Positions 56,918 to 64,000 of a DNA stretch of 64,000 bases are shown here, one piece after another (the first letter of the stretch is position 1; every line of letters starts with the position of its first letter). Source of the stretch: Cercophora sp. LCS_1 (Eukaryota > Ascomycota > Sordariomycetes > Sordariales > Lasiosphaeriaceae). The position numbers and the translations under genes were made by a program. The notes beneath the pieces are model-generated. The model searched no databases, had not been told where the DNA came from, and was given only the letters and a program-made list of their open reading frames with translations. The stretch spans positions 558,001 to 622,000 of the forward strand of contig JAPZLL010000008.1 of assembly GCA_036250225.1 (NCBI GenBank), written 5' to 3'.

Positions 56918-59473
56918 CTAGGTTGACCTACCCTTCTTGTACCTCTTGTGCAGCTCCGAGTTCGCATCAAAGACTGGTCTCACAAGTTTCCAGCACCCCA
57001 AGGCCATCCGCGTCGATATGATCAACGCCGTTTGGAAGACTATGGCCGCAACAGTGCGTAGCTCCTCCTCACCCCGTTGATGGCGTAGATGGTGAGAGTG
57101 TGGAGGCTTGGGAGGCTTGGGAGGCTTGGGCGGGAGGGTCTCCCCAGAATGATTTCCGATGCCGCCGCCGCCTTCTTGATGATGACTGCTCTCCTGTACT
57201 GTTTCCAATACCTGTCTCAACAAACCTGGACTCCTTCCGCCCACTCTCTTGCCGCTCCCCGCAACGCGATGAGCGAATGCTGCGCGGGCGGCTCCCCGCG
57301 CCATCGCCCTGCCCAGCTCCGCCTCCGCCGGCAAGCTCCCCCGAGCTAAGCATCCCCGCATCGGAAACGTTGCGCTTGGCCGGGACGTAGATATGCACGT
57401 GCGTAATAACGTGCTCCGCGGCTGCGGTTGCGCCTGGTAAGGTTCCGTGCCGTCGGCCTCCAGATCCCTCAAGGTCTTGCGCATCTCCCACTGAGATTGA
57501 TTGCCCCTGGGTGCAAATGGTGAGCGTCCGCGTCCTTCCGATATCGCTTCCCCCGTCCCATGGGGCTGCGATGTAGTAGCGCTGTGTGGACCAAGCGGTG
57601 GCACTACCTGGGCCATGATGGGCGTTATAATCGCCACCACACGATCGCCCGCCGTCATGTGGAGAACCGGGCTCGGGAGGACACTCGGCCAGTCGCTCGG
57701 TTGTCCTCGGTGCTGGGAAGCCTGCCCGCACGAACAGATCCAACTGGCTATCTTTGGATGCAATGGGGCTGAAGTCGAGATCGGACTGAGCGGCAGAGGT
57801 ATCGCTCCTGCGGTCGTTATCGCCGTTGTCGGCGGACCTGCCTCCCTCGACTCGCCGAGCCTCCCGCCGGAGTCGCGGCCGGCTTGTTCTGCAGCCTGAT
57901 CCCCCCCGCGGCCAGTAGTGGTGGTGATGTGTGTGTAAGCAGATCGGATCCTTGTTCCATCCGGCATGATTGCCGTCGGCATGTGTTGCTGCGACCGAGT
58001 CTGGGCTTCTGTGTCGTTGCACTTCAGAGTGTCGAGGCCCTCTATCAGCATTTGAGCCCAGCATTCCGCCGAGGTTTGGTTCTCGAGGTCCAGTTGCGGT
58101 GTTTCTTCCAAGGAGAGGCGAGTCCTGGTGCTCTCGCTTAACCCCGACTCCGAATGGCTGCTGCTGCCCCGGGAGCCCAAGCGGCGCGGGATCAAGGGTG
58201 CGAACCGCATCCGAGTCGGGCTTGTCTTGTCCGGCAACTGTGGGCTCGGCACTGCGATCGGAGACTCTCCAGCTGGCGGTACTCCGGGCTCTTCCGCTTG
58301 GTCCGGGTGTCGGCGTTTGTTCTTCAGGGGCCGGCGACTCTCGAACATCGCCGCCCCCATTCCTAAAAAAGAACTGGGGCTACGGCGCGCTGCAGCGGTC
58401 TCGCTAGGTGGTGATGTGTTGCTCCCTTGCGATTGTTCAATCGGGCTCAGGTTGGGTTCCGCGACTGACGACCACTGCCCATTCTCTCGGCGCCACTTGA
58501 CATGTTGCTGTGCAAATCGAATGGCCTCCTTGTTTCGTTCAGCTTTCTCCTCCTTCTCATGCTGCCGTTGGAGCATCGCCTCACTCCGTGCACGTTCGTA
58601 TTCCTCGCGGGCCTTGAGGGCTTGCTGGGCTAGTCTTGCAAGTTGCGGATTGGTGATGCTATCAGTCGAAGCGACAGCCTCTTCCGAGCTCGAAGTTGGG
58701 GTAAGCACATCCATCTCCCCTGTGAGGGGATTTACACCTGTGACGCCGAGGAAATCCCCACACTCCTTGAGTGTACGTCGTCTTCGCCGAGATTCTTGCT
58801 TGGAAAGGAAGATCTCACAAGCCCTCTCAGAGACGTGGCCATCCAGGGCTTTTGGGGCTGACATAGCTTCAAGCTCTAGTGGAGGAGACTTCAGCCTTGA
58901 AAAGATGCCCTCACCGGCGCTGAGCAAGGGCAGCATGTCTTCCGTATCCTCCGCCGGTGACCCTGCTCGTAAGACGTCGGCGCCTGAGATTCTTCCGGTT
59001 ATTGGATGGGTATCTTGCTGCATTCTGCGGCGAGTGCTCCACGTTCTCTGAGAAATCGTGATTGGTGTTCTCCACCGACTTGAAGGAATGGTGTCTGATG
59101 CTCCATCATCCAAGGAAACACTGTCTTGGGCTCGTTTGTCAGTCGCCAAGCCAGTGAGAGATTTGGCACGACTGGAAGCGTATCTGGCAGCACGGTGATC
59201 CCAAGAGATTGTGCCGTAAGAACGGATTGTTCCTCCTTTCTCAGGACGCTTGCTTGGTCGCAGCTTCGAGAAGAAGCCGGTGAGCGAAGTGGCAAAGTGT
59301 CTCCCACGCTTGGAAGACGTCGGTGAAGTCTTGCCGCGCTCGTCGGAGGTGATATGTATGCCCTTTCTGTCAGTTGGGGCATCTCTGAATGCTGGATTCG
59401 GTGCTGAGTGATGTGGTTGGGGCGAGTAGCACGATGCCTGGTCCCCATGTCGGGAGGGAGATGGCATTTTCAA
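56918..59473 (-). CDS. Uncharacterised fungal protein, low-complexity with coiled coil
   Basis: An open frame of 851 residues without need for introns. I do not recognise the family. The N-terminal 330 residues are basic and Ser/Thr-rich. An Arg/Glu/Ala-rich segment near 285-345 (AREEYERARSEAMLQRQHEKEEKAER) should form a coiled coil. The C-terminal third is Gly/Ser/Pro-rich with a PPKPPKPPKPP repeat. The last 45 residues form a moderately hydrophobic helix (VFQTALIISTRMALGCWKLV) and a basic tail, suggesting peripheral membrane attachment. A second long frame overlaps the C-terminal third in another phase. I preferred this one because it reads through from the start to the helical end. A missed intron or frameshift in 57100-58050 cannot be excluded. 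Confidence 0.6.
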   Translation of the reverse strand: MKMPSPSRHGDQASCYSPQPHHSAPNPAFRDAPTDRKGIHITSDERGKTSPTSSKRGRHFATSLTGFFSKLRPSKRPEKGGTIRSYGTISWDHRAARYASSRAKSLTGLATDKRAQDSVSLDDGASDTIPSSRWRTPITISQRTWSTRRRMQQDTHPITGRISGADVLRAGSPAEDTEDMLPLLSAGEGIFSRLKSPPLELEAMSAPKALDGHVSERACEIFLSKQESRRRRRTLKECGDFLGVTGVNPLTGEMDVLTPTSSSEEAVASTDSITNPQLARLAQQALKAREEYERARSEAMLQRQHEKEEKAERNKEAIRFAQQHVKWRRENGQWSSVAEPNLSPIEQSQGSNTSPPSETAAARRSPSSFLGMGAAMFESRRPLKNKRRHPDQAEEPGVPPAGESPIAVPSPQLPDKTSPTRMRFAPLIPRRLGSRGSSSHSESGLSESTRTRLSLEETPQLDLENQTSAECWAQMLIEGLDTLKCNDTEAQTRSQQHMPTAIMPDGTRIRSAYTHITTTTGRGGDQAAEQAGRDSGGRLGESREAGPPTTAITTAGAIPLPLSPISTSAPLHPKIASWICSCGQASQHRGQPSDWPSVLPSPVLHMTAGDRVVAIITPIMAQVVPPLGPHSATTSQPHGTGEAISEGRGRSPFAPRGNQSQWEMRKTLRDLEADGTEPYQAQPQPRSTLLRTCISTSRPSATFPMRGCLARGSLPAEAELGRAMARGAARAAFAHRVAGSGKRVGGRSPGLLRQVLETVQESSHHQEGGGGIGNHSGETLPPKPPKPPKPPHSHHLRHQRGEEELRTVAAIVFQTALIISTRMALGCWKLVRPVFDANSELHKRYKKGRST
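57098..57130. repeat. Tandem repeat of 9-10 bases encoding Pro-Pro-Lys units
   Basis: GGAGGCTTGG-type units repeated about three and a half times. On the minus strand they encode the PPKPPKPPKPP stretch of the uncharacterised protein. Confidence 0.75.
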
Positions 59474-60265
59474 GTTTCTTTGGTGGTGCTGAAAATATTG
59501 ATAATGATGAACCTGGGCAACGTAGACGTCTGGCAGTACTAATGATTGTACCCCGTTGGGATCCTAACCCGAATGGAGAATTAAGATAGCATCCGGGTTG
59601 CCGGCTCGAGAGCAGGGGGCCGAGACGGGGGTCCAAGGCCATAGATCCAAGCAACTAAGTCGATAAACATTTGAGCAAGGACAACATGCGAGTTTCGTTC
59701 GAGGAGAAGGTACGAGTTTGAGGAACCCGGGAAGGGGTGAGCGTGACGGCTGTCGGCTGTCGGGGGGAAACTACGATGAGCGTGTGACCTTCAACCGCAA
59801 GGAAAGATCAAACTCCACCTCCCCGAGGAGGCTCAGAATAATTTGGGAAGTAAGGTGCCCATGGCTACTAGCAAACAAATCACGCTCTATTACCACCAAC
59901 TCCGAGAGGGGAACGCACGAGAAGATGAGTAGTGGTGGCTAAAGTTGTTGACCACGTACCTACACAGCCAGCACAACACGCTGGAAAAGAACACCTCCCT
60001 GTTGTAATTCCGGATAACGCCACCAGATGCTGTTAACGAGGCCCTTGAGGGCTGGACTGAGAAAATCGACCCGCCTTGAGGTCTTTACACGGTGCTCCCT
60101 GAATAGCAGAGTGCTTCAGACTGTTCCATAACACCTGATGTAGCCCACCCATACCGACGAAAATAAAATCACTGAATAGAACGACACAGGGCTACGCGCC
60201 CGTTTCCAAACTCCTAGTAAATATTAACTCGAAACTGCCGACGACACATCCCGAATCGACCGCAA
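59474..60265. other. Intergenic region
   Basis: Between two minus-strand genes: promoter of the uncharacterised gene and 3' flank of NUR1. No gene seen. Confidence 0.5.
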
Positions 60266-61758
60266 TTAGAGACGTCGCGTTGGGAAACGCTCCTGAGTCC
60301 AGCGATTAGCCCTAGCAGCCGCAAGGGTGTTCGGGGAGTGATTGAACGCCGGGTCAAAGTGGGTGGTTGTTCGCCGCTTTTGCGGACTTGCCTCTCGTAC
60401 CATTCTCTCTGCAAGCTCCCGTTGCTCATATGCGGCCATCTCACGCGAGTTGCGCGGCGATTGATACGCGCCGTTCATATCCCCGAGACTGATGGCCTTC
60501 TTTAGTGGCGAATCCTTGTGTGTCCATACCCCAAGGCTCCCTCCGAAACCAGCAGCGGATGCGGCTGCTTGAGACGTTGGTACAGAGGAAATCATCGACG
60601 TCCCCGTGGAGGCGCGGGGCGCCGGGGAAGGAAGACTCTTGCGCAGTCCAGTTTCTCTTTTGAGTTGGGACGCAAATGAAGTGGGCTCTGGTGCTGCGGG
60701 CTTGACTGGAGTGGCTACAGGTGAAAACATGCTAGGCGACATCGTGGCCCGGTGCCTGGGCTGTGCATGAACTCCATCCGGGTCAACGTGTTTGACATAG
60801 TTTGGATTTGGGTGTGTTTGGAATGTGCGCCTGATCAGCGTGGCAGGCGTACCGGCCTGAATAGATTCTTCCTCGAGCCCTTCATCGCTGATCGAGACCT
60901 GGATTCCCACTTCGCGGACCACCGGGTTCAGCCGCGGATGCACGTACTTAGTGTCATATTCGTGTAGGACCTCCCTCTGGATGACAGCTGTATCCTTGGC
61001 CTGCTGGGAGAAGTTGCGAGTCAGGAGAAGCAACTGAGCCGAGAGGATGACCTGAAGAACAAGGCACTTGAAGACCGTGACGCTGGGCCGGGGATCCAGG
61101 GACTGCAAGGGCAGGAAGAGCGTGTAGATCAAAACATGTCCGGGACTGAAAAGGCAGAAAATTCGCAGGGTTGCAGGGTAGGGGTCCCAAACCGACACTT
61201 CCCAGACATCACGAGTCTTGTCGGGGTGCGCTCTCGATTCGGCAGATTCTGACTTTATCAGATCTTGGAGAAAGCGAAGAGGTGTCGACGAAGCCGGCGA
61301 GGAATCAACCCTAACTCGATGCGCGGAAGGTGTAGACGGGCCCTTAGCCTCCACATTTGCCTCGAACAATCGGTATTGGCGTGACCTCGTCATCGTGAAG
61401 AATCCATTTAGACAGGCGGCCGGGACAAGCGTCCAAATCAAGAAGTTGACCTATGGTTATCCATCAGCCAAAAGCGTAATGACCAACACAAAGCACCTAC
61501 CATAACGGTGACCCAACTGCTAGTCGGGGCATCACCAAAAACATCGTCAACGGTTTGTCGGCCGCCCGAGTTCGCTCTGGCCAACAGGAAAATAAAGTTG
61601 GCCGCAAGTCCAAAGCGCGTGCCGAAAATCTTGGAATCCCAATCAAAAGTCTGGATCTCTTCTGACAGCCACAAATAAAAGTCCATCGGGTTCAGCATGG
61701 CCTGGATGCGCTCGGAAAATGGGCGGCGGCGTACCAGCCGCTGAGGTCGCGGAGGCAT
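60266..61758 (-). CDS. NUR1: Nuclear rim protein 1 (Nur1/Mug154)
   Basis: Exons 61501-61758 and 60266-61450 give 480 residues. The N-terminus RLVRRRPFSERIQAMLNPMD, then WLSEEIQTFDWDSK and FIFLLARANS, match the Nur1 family. A second membrane segment (VTVMVNFLIWTLVPAACLNG) spans the 50-base intron, followed by further hydrophobic stretches near PGHVLIYTLFLPLQSL and CLVLQVILSAQLLLL. The conserved QREVLHEYDTKYVHPRLNP follows, with a Ser/Pro-rich C-terminal tail facing the nucleoplasm. In yeast Nur1 sits in the inner nuclear membrane with Heh1/Lem2 and tethers silent rDNA to the nuclear edge; in fission yeast the pair acts in heterochromatin. The gene is divergent from the V-ATPase subunit gene. 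Confidence 0.9.
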
Positions 61759-62222
61759 CGTGACGACGGGTTGCAGGCAGCTGCACGCTCGGCTGTGTGA
61801 CGCGACGTTTATTTCATTCCTCGATGGAAATGTCGATGATCGGTAATCCGTCGAGGGCCCAAGCAGTCGTGGGCAGCGAGTCCTAAGCGGGCTGTGATGT
61901 CCGACAGCGCTTTGCCGCGGTGAGAAGAAAGGTGCAAAAATCGATCTTTGTTTACTTTGCGGATTGGGATTGGAAGATTGCCGCGGGCGTCATGGACAGG
62001 GCTGACAACAGGGGAGGCGTGTGCCTAAGGCGTTAGCGTCCAGTGGGTCTTCCCTATGGTGGGGAAGCAGTGGTTGTCAACTGGTCAGAGCTCCCAGTGG
62101 ACGAACCAGGGAGACGGAGCGACGGCACGGCCGCGACAACATCAAACCGGGACCAAGACATTGTCCAACAACTGCATTTATCCCCCTCTACTCCGCCGCG
62201 GCAAATCTTGTAGGACAACGAC
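61759..62222. promoter_or_regulatory. Shared divergent promoter of NUR1 and the V-ATPase subunit F gene
   Basis: 464 bases between the two start codons. An ATTGG (reverse CCAAT) occurs near 61973. No other motif was assigned. Confidence 0.6.
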
Positions 62223-62768
62223 ATGGCTTCCCAGGCCGACTACAAGGACCGGCAGTTCCTCGCGGTGATTGGAGACGAGGTGAGTTGCGAGCGCGAGCCT
62301 ACGATTGAATTGAGGGGCTGACTTGCGACTGCGCAGGACTCCGTCACAGGCTTGTTGCTTGCGGGAATCGGAGTGAGTCTTTTAGATACCGAGAGCCAAC
62401 CCCGCGCTCTGACCATACTCCGCAGCATGTCACCTCACCTCCAGACTCCCAGAAGAACTTCCTAGTTGTGGACGCAAAGACCGACAATGGCACCATTGAG
62501 GAAACCTTCGAACGCTTCACAACGGAGAGGAAGGACATCGGCATCGTCCTGATCAACCAACACGTCTGTCGTCTTATCTATGGGCCTCTGCCGAGACGAA
62601 GGTCATGCAGCTAACTAGGCGCCACAGATTGCGGACCGGATACGACATCGAATCGATAGCTACACTGCTGCCTTCCCAACTATTCTCGAGATTCCGAGCA
62701 AAGACCACCCCTACGATCCAGAGAAGGACAGTGTTCTGCGGAGGGTCCGTCGCCTCTTTGGCGAGTAA
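62223..62768 (+). CDS. VMA7: V-type proton ATPase subunit F
   Basis: Exons 62223-62279, 62337-62372, 62426-62563 and 62628-62768 give 123 residues, the usual size. Family landmarks are [21 protein letters not shown] across introns 1 and 2, KNFLVVD, TIEETFERFTTERKDIGIVLINQHIADRIR across intron 3, and the end PTILEIPSKDHPYDPEKDSVL. Subunit F belongs to the central stalk of the V1 sector, coupling ATP hydrolysis to rotation in the proton pump of vacuoles and other acidic compartments. Exon 2 is only 36 bases and intron 3 uses a less common GTCTGT donor, which reading frame and homology support. The gene shares its promoter with NUR1. Confidence 0.94.
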
Positions 62769-63099
62769 TAGATGTGCGATAAGATCGTGTGTGGCATACA
62801 ACACCGGAACGGCTCTGTACCTAAGAGGGAACCACCTGCATCCATGTTCAATAGTGATTGGAAGGAGGAACGCGCAGAAATCTGTTATTGGTTACAGCAC
62901 GTCTAAGGACTGATACATGCGCCTTCGATGCCGAGAAACAGACGCTGTGGACAACAACTGCGGAGGCCATCCCTGAAAGAGGATGCTCAACTGCATCATA
63001 CAATAGCTCATCAATGCATTAAATCCTGCGAGTCAATCTTACACCCAAACACCGTCGTATGCGCAATCCAATCGCTCTCAATCCGGCACCAACTCGCCC
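62769..63099. other. Intergenic region between convergent genes
   Basis: 3' flanks of VMA7 (+) and the NPC2 gene (-). Nothing recognised. Confidence 0.5.
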
Positions 63100-63740
63100 T
63101 TATAGATCAAGGAAAGCGCCCCCCCTCTTGAAGAAAACAACCGCATTCAGACATGTGATATGCTCGTCGTCGGCGGTGAACACGTCGGCTTGGACGGTGT
63201 ACTTGCCCTGGAAGGTGTAAGCACTTGGGTCGAACCAGCTCGCGCAGCACAGAACTTACAGGAGGAATTTCCTTGGGCAGATCGACGTCCTTGACAATCG
63301 AGATCCTACCCTTTTCGATGGGGCATTCGAGGTTGACGTTCTTGATTTCCTCGCAGAGGTCGGCCCTTGTGTCGATCAACTTGATGTAGCCATACTTGAC
63401 TTGGATGTTGACATAGGCCCCATCAACGATATCTTCCTTGACAATTCCAGACGCCTTGATGGTCAGGGTAGCGCCACTGGGAAATGAGTGTCAGTTGAGG
63501 TTACGCAGTACTCCGCATTCGTTGCCGAGGTTGCACTCACGCTTGCGGGGGGTTTGGTGACAGCACAACGGATTCGATCGTGATAATGTCCTTTTCGCGG
63601 TCGGCTTCGCAGAATTTCAGGGGCGATTGACCGGGAACATCGAGCTCGTCCTTGATAATGACGCTTTGCCCATCACCGCCTAGGCTAAAGGCGCTGACAG
63701 AGGCCCCGAAGAGGGTGATGACGGCTGCGGAAAGTCTCAT
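63100..63740 (-). CDS. NPC2: NPC2-type phosphatidylglycerol/phosphatidylinositol transfer protein
   Basis: Exons 63541-63740, 63260-63476 and 63100-63207 give 174 residues. Residues 1-18 (MRLSAAVITLFGASVSAF) are a signal peptide, so the protein enters the secretory path to the vacuole lumen. The rest is an ML (MD-2-related lipid-recognition) domain: a Cys after PLKF, then TLTIKASGIVKEDIVDGAYVN, DLCEEI and LECPIEKG, and ITCLNAVVFF, with the cysteines placed for the family disulfides. Members bind sterols or phospholipids in a beta-sandwich pocket. Introns 63208-63259 and 63477-63540 are phase-consistent. The start at 63740 was chosen because it places the signal peptide first; the in-frame extension upstream is hydrophilic. 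Confidence 0.93.
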
Positions 63741-64000
63741 GGCGACAAACGGATTCGGCGAATGCGGGAGGCGGGGAAAGTGACGGGGATCCGCTTCTGG
63801 CAATCGGAGACGTTCGTCGGAGTTGTCGCTGCGATTCAAAACTCAATGTTCGGGGTTGACAAACGATGTTGAATTGGGGTTTGCGTTGAAGAGGCGATGG
63901 TGATGGCGAGATAAGTAGGAGGCCGAGAACCGCTTCGGATGAGACAAGCGGCTGGGTGCCTCGTGATCTGTGGTTGGCTCCAAGGAACCGCACGTCATGG
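63741..64000. other. Upstream region of the NPC2 gene (to window edge)
   Basis: Probable promoter and leader of the minus-strand NPC2 gene. No other feature seen. Confidence 0.5.

Noticed and set aside
57069..58064. 331-codon frame within the uncharacterised gene
   Set aside because: Overlaps a longer frame that starts with a good ATG and reads to a conserved-looking helical end. Kept only as a doubt about that gene's C-terminal third.
1..64000. Transposons, RIP-mutated repeats, CRISPR arrays, biosynthetic clusters, 5S rRNA
   Set aside because: I looked for transposase or reverse-transcriptase motifs, long terminal or inverted repeats, AT-rich decayed blocks, backbone synthase domains and 5S signatures, and saw none.

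Overview
The window is nuclear DNA of a filamentous ascomycete, most likely a sordariomycete (Sordariales-like). The signs are spliced genes with 48-190 base introns carrying GT...CTAAC...AG signals, moderate GC content, pyrimidine-rich leaders, fungus-only families (Zn2Cys6 regulator, HET domain, Msb2 mucin, Nur1, Svf1, Ecm4) and single dispersed tRNA genes. The species cannot be named from sequence alone. There is no operon, CRISPR array, recognisable transposon or secondary-metabolite cluster.

Layout, left to right. A C2H2-type zinc-finger regulator runs off the left edge (minus strand). After a 4 kb gene-free stretch come a membrane-anchored GNAT acetyltransferase (+), a divergent histone H4 variant in six small exons (-), the stress/ceramide factor SVF1 (-) and, divergently, mitochondrial ribosomal protein uL11m (+). 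Next are a HAL/NPR-family protein kinase (+), a regulator combining a BED-like finger with a Zn2Cys6 cluster (-), and a large DUF676 lipase (+). An intron-containing tRNA-Ala, methylenetetrahydrofolate reductase (+), tRNA-Val (-) and a decayed HET-domain pseudogene (-) follow. The minus strand then carries an Ecm4-type glutathione transferase, the ubiquitin-activating enzyme UBA1 and a small FKBP prolyl isomerase.

About 7.6 kb without any supportable gene precedes MSB2, a mucin-type plasma-membrane sensor (+). The right part holds an anion:cation symporter-family MFS transporter (-), LEU1 isopropylmalate isomerase (-), an uncharacterised 851-residue protein (-), NUR1 (-) divergent from V-ATPase subunit F (+), and the NPC2-type lipid transfer protein (-).

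The genes are mostly unrelated housekeeping and signalling functions, as is usual for a fungal chromosome. The most interesting items are the H4 variant with its 16-base micro-exon, the HET pseudogene (three frameshifts and one in-frame stop), the possible dual-targeted glutathione transferase, a sulfur-regulator-type site upstream of MTHFR, and the very long upstream region of MSB2. Exon structures were derived by hand from splice signals, reading-frame continuity and remembered family sequences. No alignment or transcript data were available.
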